From: Trueperella bernardiae
Lineage (GTDB): Bacteria; Actinomycetota; Actinomycetes; Actinomycetales; Actinomycetaceae
Assembly: GCF_001469025.1 (NCBI RefSeq)
Contig: NZ_LNIZ01000002.1
Coordinates: 1 to 64,000, forward strand
Reading direction: 5' to 3'
Length of the DNA: 64,000 bases
Below are positions 1-9,690 of the stretch, piece after piece (positions within the stretch are counted from its first letter, which is position 1; each line of letters begins with the position of its first letter). The notes under the pieces are model-generated. The model was not told the DNA's origin. It was given only the letters and a program-made list of their open reading frames with translations, and did no database searches. The position numbers and the translations under genes are program-made.

Positions 1-2485
1 CGTGCCATCCGTGTCCTTCTTCGAGAAGGTCGGGGTCACAGTGGCGGTCTTACCAGCCTCAACCGTCGAATCGGCGTAAGCCGGCTCGAACAGCTGAGCA
101 AGCGAACAACCATTCTCATCGACCTTCTCGCCCTTCGGCGTATCCGGGCACTGATCCTCACCCGGCTTCGGGTTATCCGGATCAGCCGGATCCGGAACCC
201 CATCGCCATCCGAGTCGCCGGCAACCACCGGCAACGGAACAATATCCGTAACGTCCTTGGTTTCCGTCCCATTCGGAGTCTCGCGCGTCACGGTGTAGGT
301 GACGGTGACGTTCGGCTGTTGCTCGTCAGCGGTGACGATCTCGGTCGGAGTGCCGGTGATCGTCTTCGTGTCTGCGTTATAAGTCAGACCCGCGGGCAGG
401 TTGTCCACCGACTTGATCTCGCCCAGCGTGTAGCCGGAGTCCTCAAATCCGGTCGGCGTGACTTCCTGGTTGTATTCGGTGCCGCGAACGCCCGCCATGA
501 GCGGGGTGTCCGTGACAACGACGATGTAGGTGCGCGCAAGACGGACGTCGACGGGGTCGGCGCCATTGCGCGGAACGGAAGCGTTTCCAGTCACCTTCAC
601 GAGGAAGCGGCCGGTCTCGGTCGGCTTGCCCGTGATCTTGCCGGTGTCGGGATCCATGCTCAGGCCGTCAGGCAGGCCGTCAGCGGTGAGCCCAGAGAGG
701 GTCGTCCCGTCCGGTGCCTTGGGAAGTGCTTCCTCATCGTAGTCGGAGTACTTCGAGCCCCACGGCAGCTCGGTGCCGCGCGTGGCGAGGAAAGCGTCCG
801 AACCGAGAGACGCACCCCTCTTACCATCGTTCACGCCGTACAGGGTGGCGGTGTAGACCGTGTCGGCGGCCAGGTCGGCGGGGACCTGGTAGTCACACGA
901 GGCAAGGCTCAGGTTCGTGTCCGGCGTGAGACCCGTACACTCGTGGACCTGGTTTCCCTTTTGGTCCGTCCAGACGATGTCGTAGGTGAGGTTCTCGTTC
1001 GTCAGCACGCCGCCGGTGTACGTCTTGGCGGTGTCGCCAGGCGCGGCAGGGTTGAGCTGGGTGTCGTAGTTGACGACGTCGAACTCGAGTGGCGCCGGGG
1101 ACAGAAGGATGTCCGCCAAAGTCACACTGTCGATCGTGCCGCCGACGGCGAATCCAACCTGGCCGAAGTTGGCACCGTTCCAGGTTCCGCGCCCATCGAC
1201 ACGCTGCCAGCGCTGGATCGACCACGGCGACATGACGCCAACGTTGTTCGGAAGATCAACCGGGGCGACGTACATCCAGTCCCAGTTGGTGTGCTTGGAT
1301 TGCAGGTTACCGTTCAGGAACGAGCCCGTGTCCCACGAGTCGGCCAACTTATGACACTTATCACCAGTGATGCCACAGGCGTTAGCCGAGTTTCCGTAGA
1401 TGCCACGGAAGTACAGCTGGTACTTCCCGTCCGCGCCCGTCGTTGCGGTGACGGTCTCTGCAACCCAAGTGGGATCAGCCTTAATCTGCTCGCTGATCCA
1501 GGCCTGCAGCGAGTTCTCGTCGGTCGCGGTCCAGCCGTTTCCACGCAGGGTCTTGCCCGCGAAGGCCGCAGCAGCGTGCACCTTAATCGCGGCGACCGCC
1601 TCATCGCTGAGGTAAGATCCCTGGATCGTGATTCCAGAGAGCGGGTAGTCCGCTCCGCCCTGGTAGAGCATCGACGTGGAGAAGTCTATGGCGCCGTTGG
1701 GAACGTTTGCGTTCCAGAACACGGTTCCGCCAACAGAGCCATCAAGACCCTTGCCGACGTTATTACCCTCGCCGGAAACAGCCCAATCATTACGATCCGG
1801 CTTGGCCAGGGCGTTGTCCGTGTTCTTGGCATAGTTAATGTAGACGCCGCGGATGGAGGACTTTCCGGAATCCCAGGTCGCCATCACAGTGTTATCAAGC
1901 GTGGGATCAGCGGGTAGCCACGACGTTGCGTAGTGGTTGATGAGCCGGTAATCGGCCTTGGTTCCGTCAGGAAGCTCGGCCCAGATGCGAACCTTCTCCC
2001 ACCAACCGAGGCGCGAGTCGTTGCCCGCGAGATCCTTCGTGCCGGGGGCGCCGGCGTCGACCCGCCCCTCGAAGTAGCGCACGCGCCCGATCGAATCAAA
2101 GTAGGGCTTCATGTCGATCGAGAAGTTACCCTGAGCGTCCGCAGTGGAGTAGTAGATCGGGGAGTAGCTGTAGGGGAAGTCAGCGTTGCCGGCGCCCTCT
2201 CGCCACTGCACGTAGACCTTCACACCCTCGATGGGTCCGGTGTACTCAAAACCGGTGTTATTCGATGCGTAGGATTCGATGAAACGCGTCGTGCCCGACA
2301 CGGTGTAGGGAGCATTTCCCTTCCCCGTCGACTCGATCGCCGTCCCAGTCGACCGTACGGCCGTAGTTCCACCGGAACCGTCAGGAGCGGGGGCCGCTAC
2401 GGCGCCCCCCTCCTGCAAGCCCGGTAGCGATGATTGCCGTTGTGCCTACGACAGCCATCGCCTTCCTTACTATCCGAGAGATCAC
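1..2485 (-). CDS. Large secreted surface protein, N-terminal 828 residues (gene runs off the left edge)
   Basis: An uninterrupted reading frame on the - strand runs from a GTG at 2485-2483 to the window edge. An AAGGAG box lies 6 nt before the GTG; an in-frame ATG nine codons later (2458) has no such box. The product begins with a signal peptide (MISRIVRKAM, a hydrophobic core, then AVAAPA). A large, unrecognised N-terminal region of about 500 residues follows and contains a Cys pair (NACGITGDKC). Next come Ig-like/cadherin-like modules typical of putative-Ig repeats (GLPDGLSMDPDTGKITG and a second copy, LPAGLTYNADTKTITG). A thrombospondin type-3-like calcium segment (DSDGDGVPDPADPDNP) sits near residues 755-785, followed by the start of a Rib/YPDG-type repeat (STVEAGKTATVTPTFSKKD). 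Such proteins usually end in a sortase signal, which would lie outside the window. The role is probably adhesion or cell-surface architecture. The function of the N-terminal region is unknown. Confidence 0.88.
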
Positions 2486-3001
2486 AAATCTCTCCTTCCT
2501 CTCAATTTGGATTCGAATTGAGCTCGTTCACTGCCCAATCGGTGCGTACATCAGTAGAATCGTGAATCACTTGCCTAATGGGCAACCTGTGGCAACCAAA
2601 AGACTCGCCTTGAGAGCCCCCTCCCCCACAAAACCATACGATAGCCATGCGCATGAAATTAGCGCTGGATTGATTCCAGTATACTAAGTGCCGCCGTCGC
2701 AGATCCAGCATTGCCGTCAAAACGGACAAAATCACAGCTCAGAGCCCTGTCCGACATCTCACACACCAAACAGGGCACTGAATCCACGGGAAACCCTTAC
2801 TAATAACAGGTGATATAGTGCGTTCCGCGTCACACCGGCGCTGACAGCTCGCGCCCCTCATCGATCGCGCTACGAGCCCAGGCTGGCTTATCTCGGTTCG
2901 GGCCGCTGGCCGGTTCAACCGGCCGCGAATTAAGAAAACCCGGACGATTGTGGGGCGACCTCACCATAAACGAAGATCGCCCCACAACCGTCCAGTCCGC
3001 T
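2486..3001. other. Intergenic region upstream of the surface-protein gene
   Basis: About 515 bp lie between the GTG of the surface-protein gene and the stop of cutC, both on the - strand. No convincing gene was found. The half nearest the surface-protein gene is AT-richer than its surroundings, as expected for a promoter and long leader. On the - strand a TATACT hexamer lies near 2675-2680, but I could not pair it with a good -35. The distal part holds a short GGCCGG/CCGGCC inverted repeat near 2908-2926 and the palindromic repeat at 2941-2993. Confidence 0.5.
2941..2993. repeat. Palindromic repeat family 2, copy 1 (also end of the fucosidase operon)
   Basis: Two 17-nt arms (2942-2958 and 2977-2993) pair with one mismatch around an 18-nt loop. 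The element starts 8 bp beyond the cutC stop, so it could also act as a terminator for that operon. The reverse complement shares the core ATCTTCGT.TAT, the segment GAGGTCG and the ends GGACG/AATCGTCC with copies at 32972-33027 and 39350-39405. This is the most diverged of the three copies. Confidence 0.65.
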
Positions 3002-3763
3002 TTAGTCGCCGTGTACCTGCGCCCCGCGGATCACGGCGCGGGCCGCCCGCACCAGCTCCCCGTCCGTCACCGACCGCACGCTCTGCCCCCCACCCGGGCC
3101 GGTCGGGCCCGTAGGGATCTGGCGGCGGGCCGACATGTGAAACTCCTCGACCCCGGCCTCACGCAGGGCAGGAATCGCCTCCAGGGCCACGCCCCCGCCA
3201 GCCATGACCGTGACACCCGCACCCAGCCGATCCAACTCGGCCTTCAACTGCGCGAGCACGGGAGCGCCGTCACCGGCACGGGACTTGCCGCCCGAGCTCA
3301 GCACGCGCGTCACGCCGCCCACCTCTGCCAGCTGGCGCGCCACCTCCGCCGGGCCGACCCCGGCGCCAAACAGCACATCCACGCACCGGTGAACCACCAC
3401 GTCCACCTCCGGGTTGCGCTCCCTGGCCACCTCGGCCCACTGGCGCAGCCGCGCCACGTCCAGCTCAAGGCCCGCAGGCCCCTCGCGCAACGCGCCCACC
3501 ACCACGGCTGCGGCCCCGCGGGAGACCACCCACCGCACGTCGTTGGCGATGACCGCGGCCTCGGCGTCGTCGTAAACGAAGTCACCCGCGCGCGGACGGA
3601 CGAGCACGCAAACGGGGATGCCCTCCACTACGCACGCCTCCACCATCGCAAGCGACGGGGTCAGGCCCCCGACCTCCAGGGCGCTGCACGCCTCCACCCG
3701 GTCGGCGCCCTCCTCCCGCGCAATCCGCGCGCCCGCGGCGTCCTGCACTGCAATCTCTAGCAC
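3002..3763 (-). CDS. cutC: CutC-family TIM-barrel protein
   Basis: The product matches the CutC family (PF03932), a TIM-barrel protein of about 250 residues. Family landmarks are LEIAVQD at the N-terminus, GADRVEACSALEVGGLTPS, VRPRAGDFVYDD, VLSSGGKS, and EEFHMSARR near the C-terminus. CutC was named for copper homeostasis in Escherichia coli, but its biochemical role is unsettled and it often occurs in sugar-utilisation clusters. I chose the GTG at 3763 because LEIAVQD aligns with the family N-terminus. A GTG at 3781 in the same frame would add six residues. The start overlaps the stop of the M81 gene (GTGCTAG), so the two are translationally coupled. As the last gene of a ROK-fucosidase-M81 operon it is more likely tied to glycan metabolism than to copper. 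Confidence 0.85.
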   Translation of the reverse strand: MLEIAVQDAAGARIAREEGADRVEACSALEVGGLTPSLAMVEACVVEGIPVCVLVRPRAGDFVYDDAEAAVIANDVRWVVSRGAAAVVVGALREGPAGLELDVARLRQWAEVARERNPEVDVVVHRCVDVLFGAGVGPAEVARQLAEVGGVTRVLSSGGKSRAGDGAPVLAQLKAELDRLGAGVTVMAGGGVALEAIPALREAGVEEFHMSARRQIPTGPTGPGGGQSVRSVTDGELVRAARAVIRGAQVHGD

Positions 3764-5220
3764 GTGACCTGTGCCTCCCACTCAAAACCTTCATCAAAAG
3801 GATACATCGGGCGGTCGATGCGCGAATGACCCAGCCGCACCAAATCTTGATCCACACCGCCCGGCGTGAGCGCCATCTTCCACGCCGCCGCCATCTCATA
3901 CAGGTCAGGTTCGAGGTAACCGATCTTCACCACCACCACGTCCGCCTCGCGCGGCTTGAGCCCCGCGATCGTAAACGCCTCCTCGGTGGCGTACTGCATG
4001 CGGTTCTGCGTCACGACGACGACCGCGCCGCTCGGCCCGCCCTCCCCCAACGGCCTCAACACGGCGACCTCGCCCGCCCGCGGGTCGACGGCCAGGTTCT
4101 CCACCTGCACGCTCAGGGCCAGCGTGCCCGGCTCGCGGGCGTCAATCTTCCCGCCGAGCTGCACCTCGATCCGGGCGCCCACGCCCGCCTCGGCCGCGAG
4201 CGCCACCGTGGCGGCGTCGTGAATCGAGGCAAAGATCGCGGACAGCTCGCCGGCCGCCACCGGCTGGAAGGTCAAGAGACGCCAGAGGGCGAAGGTGACG
4301 TCATCAGCGCCGCCGGCACCCGGATTGTCACCCGTGTCGGAGATGAAGGTCGGGCGGGCGGCCGTCCGCGCCCACTCCAAGCAGCCGTCCATCGAGTCCA
4401 CCGGCGCCACGAAGCCAAACTCCTCATGGCGGGCCCAGATCTCCCGCGCGTAATCACGGGCCACCCCGGACACCCGCTCCTGGTCATCGCCCGTGACCAC
4501 CACCGCCGCCTTGCACCGCGGCTGGTCCGCCCAGGCGAACCCGATCCAGAAACCCACATCCAGGATCCCCGGCATCGCCTCCAGATGCGGAATGCGCCCA
4601 TAGAGGGAAGCGGCCGGCTCAAGGCGAGTGGATGTGCGTTCACCCGGCAAAAGAAAAGGCATGTGCACCAGCGCCTTCGCCGGCTTGCCCAGCCCGCTCA
4701 GCAAGCGCGTGACGAGATTCTTCATCGCGCGTCGGCGGGATTCGAGGGCGTCGACGTGCGGGGCCTCCCGGTAGGTGGTCAGCAGGTCACACCCCGCGAA
4801 CAGCGCCTCGGAGACATTTCCATGCAGATCTGTGGACAGGGAGACCATCGGCTCCGGCCCGATCACGGCGCGGATCGCGGTGATCAGGTCGCCCTCGGCG
4901 TCGTCGAGCCCCGCTACGCTCATGGCGCCATGGACGTCAAAGAAGAAGCCATCAAGCGGCGCTTGGTCCGTAAGGACGGCGAGCCCGTCCAAGATCTCCG
5001 CCTTCCATACCTCATACGTGGCCCGCTCCAGCACGCCACCGGGCAACGCTCGCGCGTGGAAGATTGGAAGCCACGTCACCGCCTTGCTCCACGTCTCGTG
5101 GATCCAGCCGTAGCGCCCCAGCACCTCCTCACCGCGCGTGATCTCGAAGTCCTCCGCCACCGCCGGCTGCGGCGAGAACGTGGATGACTCGATGTGGATA
5201 CCTGCGATTGCGATGCGCAT
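3757..5220 (-). CDS. M81 family metallopeptidase (MlrC/microcystinase C-like)
   Basis: A 487-residue protein with family M81 architecture: the N-terminal MRIAIAGIHIESSTF, then FDVHGAM, STDLHGN and TYREAPHVD, and DTGDNPGAGGADD in the second half. In this family these contain the likely zinc ligands and the substrate loop. MlrC hydrolyses linear microcystin fragments, but most homologues have no known substrate and act in the cytoplasm; no signal peptide is visible here. It starts 3 bp beyond the fucosidase stop and overlaps cutC by 7 bp. The company of a fucosidase and a Dpp/Opp-type importer suggests a peptide- or amide-containing glycoconjugate as substrate, which is inference. Family assignment is firm; substrate is unknown. 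Confidence 0.88.
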   Translation of the reverse strand: MRIAIAGIHIESSTFSPQPAVAEDFEITRGEEVLGRYGWIHETWSKAVTWLPIFHARALPGGVLERATYEVWKAEILDGLAVLTDQAPLDGFFFDVHGAMSVAGLDDAEGDLITAIRAVIGPEPMVSLSTDLHGNVSEALFAGCDLLTTYREAPHVDALESRRRAMKNLVTRLLSGLGKPAKALVHMPFLLPGERTSTRLEPAASLYGRIPHLEAMPGILDVGFWIGFAWADQPRCKAAVVVTGDDQERVSGVARDYAREIWARHEEFGFVAPVDSMDGCLEWARTAARPTFISDTGDNPGAGGADDVTFALWRLLTFQPVAAGELSAIFASIHDAATVALAAEAGVGARIEVQLGGKIDAREPGTLALSVQVENLAVDPRAGEVAVLRPLGEGGPSGAVVVVTQNRMQYATEEAFTIAGLKPREADVVVVKIGYLEPDLYEMAAAWKMALTPGGVDQDLVRLGHSRIDRPMYPFDEGFEWEAQVTC

Positions 5221-5223
5221 GAC

Positions 5224-6513
5224 TTACCTTTCAACGATGAGAGCGACGGGGAAAGAGGAGGTCGGCGCCGGGCACGACGCCGGGATACGGCTACCGTCCG
5301 GGGCGAGCCAGAAGGCGCGCGCAAGGTCGGCGGCGCCAGCCGAGCCGGCGGCCTCGCCTTCGCGGACGAAATAGGCCGTCGCGCCCGGAGTGAGCAGGGA
5401 GAAGGGCGCAGGCCCGGGCGTAGAGGCGTAGATGTAGCGCCCGTAGGTCCTCATCCACTCACCGAGCTCGGCAATCACGCGGGCCTGGTACGGGTCGAGC
5501 GAGCCGTCGGCGCGCGGGCCCACATTGAGCAGGAGGTTGCCGCCGTGGGAGGCGACGTCGACGAGTAGCCAGGCCGCCTCGGCTCCGCTGAGCCGGTCGG
5601 CGGGGTTGTCGTTGCGGTTGTACCCAAACGAGCGGTTCAGGCCGCGAGTAGACTCCCACATTTCCGGAAGCGGTTCGTCCACCTGCGTGTACTCGCGGGT
5701 CAGGTAGCCATGGAAGGGGATCCCCCAGCGGTCGTTGATCGTGGCCTCATGCTCGGCCAGATAGCGGGTGAGGATGGCGGACAAACCCCACTCCTCCGGC
5801 CCCTTGCCGGCGTCGGGCCAGTCGATGTCGTTCCACAAAAGGTCCGGATGGAAGCGGTCGATCAGCTCGCTCAGCTGGCCGGCGGCATAGCGGGCAAAGG
5901 CCTCGTCATTGCGACGAAAGGCGAAAAGGTCCTCGTCCGAGCGGATGGGCGGGAGGTGCGACACGTGCCAGTCGAGTGCGCCGGAGAAGTACAGGCCGAG
6001 CCGGGCGCCGGCCGCCCGGGTGGCGTCCGCGACCACGGAGATGACGTCCGGGCCACCACGCGAGACGGAGGAAAACGGCGTCGTTGCCGTGTCCCACAGG
6101 CAAAAGCCGTCATGATGCTTCGTGGTCGGCACGATGTAGCGCCCGCCCGCCGCCACCAACGTGGCGACCAGGTTGGCCACGTTCTCCGGCGAGGGCGCAA
6201 AGCGAAAGGCGAGGTCCTCGTAGCTGGTGCCGACCCCGAAGGTCTCCTCATGCCACGTCGCACACGGCGAGCCAGGGATGCGCACCGTATTGGCGTACCA
6301 CTCCGCATACTCGTGATAGTCGTAAGCCAACTCGGGCGGCGTCTTGCGGCCCGCCTCGCGCCGGTAGGCCCAACCCGGCATCGAATAGATGCCCAGGTGG
6401 ATAAAGAAGCCGAGCTTAGCCTCTGTGAACCACTGCGGCACTTCGTGTGCCGGGTAGGTGGTGCGGGCGGCCAAGTCTGCAGGGCCGGTTCGATGTTCAA
6501 ACGTGTTATCCAT
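5224..6513 (-). CDS. Alpha-L-fucosidase, glycoside hydrolase family 29
   Basis: A 429-residue GH29 enzyme that hydrolyses terminal alpha-L-fucose from glycans. Diagnostic segments are WFTEAKLGFFIHLGIYS (residues 28-44), TTKHHDGFCLWDT (130-142) and HPDLLWNDIDWPD. Asp229 of WNDIDWP is the expected catalytic nucleophile. There is no signal peptide, so the enzyme should act in the cytoplasm on imported fucosides. That fits the divergent ABC importer at 7875-13750. I chose ATG 6513, preceded by GGGAGAG, over a GTG at 6528 that overlaps the upstream ROK stop. It heads a tight run with the M81 peptidase and CutC. Linkage preference (1,2 versus 1,3/1,4) cannot be read from the sequence. Confidence 0.92.
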   Translation of the reverse strand: MDNTFEHRTGPADLAARTTYPAHEVPQWFTEAKLGFFIHLGIYSMPGWAYRREAGRKTPPELAYDYHEYAEWYANTVRIPGSPCATWHEETFGVGTSYEDLAFRFAPSPENVANLVATLVAAGGRYIVPTTKHHDGFCLWDTATTPFSSVSRGGPDVISVVADATRAAGARLGLYFSGALDWHVSHLPPIRSDEDLFAFRRNDEAFARYAAGQLSELIDRFHPDLLWNDIDWPDAGKGPEEWGLSAILTRYLAEHEATINDRWGIPFHGYLTREYTQVDEPLPEMWESTRGLNRSFGYNRNDNPADRLSGAEAAWLLVDVASHGGNLLLNVGPRADGSLDPYQARVIAELGEWMRTYGRYIYASTPGPAPFSLLTPGATAYFVREGEAAGSAGAADLARAFWLAPDGSRIPASCPAPTSSFPVALIVER

Positions 6514-6524
6514 AATCTCTCCCG

Positions 6525-7685
6525 TCACTGCACCGGAGCGCTGACCACCAGGTCATGGGCGCTGCGGGCTATCCCCGTCAGCGCCGAATTCGCGCCCAGG
6601 CTCGCCGCCTCGATCCGTAGCCGTTCCGTCGCCATCGGCACCGCCGAGCCCAGCAGCGAAACCCGAAACGCGTTCATGAAAGCGGTCAGCTCGCTCATCG
6701 CCCCGCCCACCACCACGTCACAGGGGTTGACGAAACTAATCAGCGGCCCGAGCGCCTTACCCACCAGCATCCCCGAATTGCGGATCAGCTGGGTGATGTG
6801 CGGGAACTGATTCTGGCCCGCCTCCACCAGCTCCGCCATCGAGCCCAGCTCCATGAACTGCGCCGCGTCCCGGCGAATTGCCGCGCCCGACGCCACGGTT
6901 TCCAAGCAGCCCGACTTCCCGCACCCGCACACAAACGGCGAATCCTCCACCACGCGCGCATGGGAGACGTCGCCAGCGATGCCCATCCCGCCCGTGTAAA
7001 TCTTGCCGTCGATCACCAGCGCGCCGCCGATCCCGGAACCGGCCTTAATGTAGAGCAGTGGCTGGTGTTCCGGGCCGCGCACACTCGCCTCGCCAAGCGC
7101 CGCCGCCCGCGCGTCGTTCTCCACCACGCAATCCACGTCCGCCAGCTCGGCAACGATCGCACGCACGTCGGCGTCGTGCCACCCCGGCATGCGCGAGGGC
7201 AAGACGATGCGCCGTGTGCTCGCGTCAACCGGGCCGGGAACCGCGATGCCGGCAGCGAGGATGTCGGCGCCGGGAAACTCGCGGTCGCGCAGTTCGCGCC
7301 ACAGGTCCACCAGGCGTTGGAGGACAGGGCGCGGGCCGGGGGCGAGGTCGATCGGCACCTCCTGCGCCTCCACGATCGGGCCGACGTGATCGGAGAGCGC
7401 GTAACGGATGTGGCTTGTGCCGATTTCCGCGGCCGCAACGAGCACGGGCGGGGCGATGCTCTCCAGCTGGGTGGAGCGCCGGCCGCGAGCGGGGGAGGCG
7501 GGTTCCACCTCGCGCACGCGCTCCTGGCTGACCAGCGAGCGGGCAATGTTCGACGCCGTCGACGACGACACGCCGAGCTTCTCGCTCAGGTCCGAACGGT
7601 TCTTGGCCGCGCCTGCGCGAATGAGCCGGTAGGCGGACTCAAGCAGATCGGGGCTCACAGTAGCAAAACCCTGTTCGCTAGCCAT
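6525..7685 (-). CDS. ROK family transcriptional regulator (fucosidase cluster)
   Basis: A 386-residue NagC/XylR-type regulator. Residues 10-65 form a winged helix-turn-helix (NRSDLSEKLGVSSSTASNIARSL); the remainder is a ROK sugar-binding fold with the zinc motif CGCGKSGCLE and GSGIGGALVIDGKIYTGG. Proteins of this family usually repress transport and catabolic genes and release DNA on binding a sugar or sugar phosphate. The gene precedes the fucosidase by 11 bp on the same strand and diverges from the ABC importer, so it probably controls both directions through the 7686-7874 region. It is a clear paralogue of the regulator at 14876-16048: both carry SSSTASN.ARSL and a F.NP....GG segment near the C-terminus. 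Confidence 0.9.
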   Translation of the reverse strand: MASEQGFATVSPDLLESAYRLIRAGAAKNRSDLSEKLGVSSSTASNIARSLVSQERVREVEPASPARGRRSTQLESIAPPVLVAAAEIGTSHIRYALSDHVGPIVEAQEVPIDLAPGPRPVLQRLVDLWRELRDREFPGADILAAGIAVPGPVDASTRRIVLPSRMPGWHDADVRAIVAELADVDCVVENDARAAALGEASVRGPEHQPLLYIKAGSGIGGALVIDGKIYTGGMGIAGDVSHARVVEDSPFVCGCGKSGCLETVASGAAIRRDAAQFMELGSMAELVEAGQNQFPHITQLIRNSGMLVGKALGPLISFVNPCDVVVGGAMSELTAFMNAFRVSLLGSAVPMATERLRIEAASLGANSALTGIARSAHDLVVSAPVQ

Positions 7686-7772
7686 GGATGCCTCACTTCA
7701 TCGACGACGGTTGTGTTTCCTATATCACCACTAAGATCCAAACAACGCAATTGATTTTCTAAACTGGCAAGA

Positions 7773-7787
7773 GGTTTTCCAAAAACC
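7773..7787. promoter_or_regulatory. Candidate ROK operator between the fucosidase and importer operons
   Basis: The sequence GGTTTT-CCA-AAAACC is a perfect 6-bp inverted repeat in the 189-bp divergent region. The embedded TTTTCCAAAA recurs in inverted form as TTTTGGAAAC at 7813-7822, about 40 bp away. A TTTTTCCAA element also lies in the second ROK-flanked divergent region (16108). Site function is inference. Confidence 0.45.
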
Positions 7788-7832
7788 CCACACTCTGGAT
7801 CACATCCTGCTATTTTGGAAACAATCCCAGGG

Positions 7833-7852
7833 TTTGTGCCACACGGCACAAA
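7833..7852. promoter_or_regulatory. Perfect inverted repeat upstream of the importer gene
   Basis: TTTGTGCC-ACAC-GGCACAAA is a perfect 8-bp inverted repeat ending 22 bp before the ATG of the solute-binding lipoprotein. It could be an operator, or a leader hairpin if transcription starts upstream of it. The ribosome binding site (AAAGGAGG) follows immediately. Confidence 0.5.
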
Positions 7853-7874
7853 ACGTGAGTCAAAGGAGGCACAC

Positions 7875-9680
7875 ATGACCCGCGCATCACGGCGAGCTAG
7901 CATCGTCGCCACCGTGGCAGGCGTCGCCCTGCTCCTGTCCGCCTGCGGCAGTGGAAGCTCGTCCACGCCCTCAGGCGCCACCAATCCATCAGGCTCCGCC
8001 GCCGGTGACGGATCGACCGTCACCGTCGCCATGGACACCCCCACGTGGATCTTCCCCATCTCCGCCCCCGGCAAGACGCAGGGCGAAAACGGCATCTTCA
8101 TCGAGATGCTCTACCCCTCGATGTACTCCTTCACCCTCGACGGTGAGCACGCCTACAACATCGACGAAAAGCGTTCCATCGCCAACATCCCCGAGATCAG
8201 CGACGACGGGCTGACCTACACCATCACCCTCAAAGATCGCACCTGGTCCGACGGCGAAAAGCTCACCACCAAGGACATCGACTTCTGGTACAACCTTGTC
8301 CTCAACAACAAGGCCGATTGGGCCTCCTACCGCGAAGGCGGCTTCCCGGACAACGTCACCAGCTTCGAGATCGTCGACGACAAGACCTTCACCATCACCA
8401 CCACCGAGCCCTTCTCCGGTGGCTACTTCGTGGGCAACCAGCTCAACTCCGTGCGGCCCATGCCCGCACACGCCTGGGCCAAGACCTCCGACGACGGCGA
8501 GATCGTCGACTTTACCGATCCGCAAAACGCCAAGGACATCTATGCCTATCTGCGTAGCGCCGCCGAGGATCCGGCCAACTACGCCAGCAACGCCCTGTGG
8601 CAGACCGTCTCCGGCCCCTGGAAGCTGACCTCCTACACGCCGTCCGGCGAGGTCGAGCTCGCCGCCAACGACTCCTACGACGGCACCGACCCGGCCACCT
8701 TCAGCCATGTCATCTACAAGCCCTTCACCTCCGACGACGCCGAATTCAACACCCTGCGCGCCGGCGGCATCGACTACGGTTACATCCCCGCCGGCAACAT
8801 CTCCCAGCGGGACTACATCGAAGGTCAGGGCTACACCGTCTCCCCGTGGTACGGCTGGTCCATCACCTACATGCCGTTCAACTTCAACCACCCCAAGTCC
8901 GGGCCGATCTTCGCCCAGAAGTACGTGCGCCAAGCCATGCAGCAACTGATTGACCAGGAGACCATCTCCAAGGTCATCTGGAAGGGCATGGCGGCCCCCA
9001 CCTGCGGGCCAGTCCCGCAGGAGCCCGGCGCCGCCGGCACCACCGAGGGCTGCGCCTACTCCTTCAATCCCGACGCCGCCCGAAAACTGCTCGAAGATCA
9101 CGGCTGGGCCATCAACCCCGACGGCGTGACCACCTGTGAAAAGCCCGGCACCGGCGCCGGCCAGTGCGGCGAAGGAATCGAGGCGGGCGCAGAAATGCGC
9201 TTCACTCTTATCTCCCAGTCCGGCTTCACCGCCACCCACGACATGATGGCGGAGCTGAAGTCCCAGTTCGGCAAGCTCGGCATCGTGCTGGAGATCCAGG
9301 AGGTTCCCGACTCGGTGGCCGTCTCGCAGGTGTGCAAGAAGGACGACCCCAACTGTGAATGGGATCTATCCTTCTTCGGCTCCGAAGGCTCCTGGTACTA
9401 CCCGCCCTTCGCCTCGGGCCAGCGCCTGTTCGCCACCGGCGCGCCGGTTAACCTCGGCGCCTACTCCAACCCGGAGGCGGATAAGCTCATCGACGCCACC
9501 CTCGTCTCCTCCGACGAGTCGGCAATGAAGGACTACAACGACTTCCTTGCCGAAGACCTGCCCGTCCTGTGGATGCCGAATCCGGTCAACCGGGTCTCGG
9601 CCTACAAGTCGGATATCTCCGGGATCGATCCGCAAGATCCGATGCTCGGCATGTACCCCCAAGATTGGACACGTAAGTAA
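7875..9680 (+). CDS. ABC importer solute-binding lipoprotein, SBP_bac_5 (Dpp/Opp) family
   Basis: A 601-residue extracellular binding protein of the family that captures peptides, and in some members oligosaccharides. The ATG at 7875 follows AAAGGAGG. The lipoprotein signal has a charged start (MTRASRR), a hydrophobic stretch and the lipobox LLSAC, then a Ser/Gly-rich linker. Family landmarks include LTYTITLKDRTWSDGEKLT, YVRQAMQQLIDQETI and a C-terminal DLPVLWMPNP. It is the first gene of a complete importer whose other parts follow at once. The divergent fucosidase and M81 peptidase suggest a fucosylated or glycopeptide ligand, but a plain peptide substrate cannot be excluded. Confidence 0.9.
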   Translation: MTRASRRASIVATVAGVALLLSACGSGSSSTPSGATNPSGSAAGDGSTVTVAMDTPTWIFPISAPGKTQGENGIFIEMLYPSMYSFTLDGEHAYNIDEKRSIANIPEISDDGLTYTITLKDRTWSDGEKLTTKDIDFWYNLVLNNKADWASYREGGFPDNVTSFEIVDDKTFTITTTEPFSGGYFVGNQLNSVRPMPAHAWAKTSDDGEIVDFTDPQNAKDIYAYLRSAAEDPANYASNALWQTVSGPWKLTSYTPSGEVELAANDSYDGTDPATFSHVIYKPFTSDDAEFNTLRAGGIDYGYIPAGNISQRDYIEGQGYTVSPWYGWSITYMPFNFNHPKSGPIFAQKYVRQAMQQLIDQETISKVIWKGMAAPTCGPVPQEPGAAGTTEGCAYSFNPDAARKLLEDHGWAINPDGVTTCEKPGTGAGQCGEGIEAGAEMRFTLISQSGFTATHDMMAELKSQFGKLGIVLEIQEVPDSVAVSQVCKKDDPNCEWDLSFFGSEGSWYYPPFASGQRLFATGAPVNLGAYSNPEADKLIDATLVSSDESAMKDYNDFLAEDLPVLWMPNPVNRVSAYKSDISGIDPQDPMLGMYPQDWTRK

Positions 9681-9690
9681 CACACGCTGA

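Noticed and set aside
319-1917. A long + strand open frame across the left end of the window
   Set aside because: It is the complement of the surface-protein gene. The - strand frame has a signal peptide, a ribosome site and recognisable domains, while the + frame has none.
7989-9239. Long - strand open frame opposite the solute-binding protein gene
   Set aside because: The Gly/Val/Asp-rich product is typical of the antisense of a high-GC gene; the + strand product has a lipobox and family motifs.
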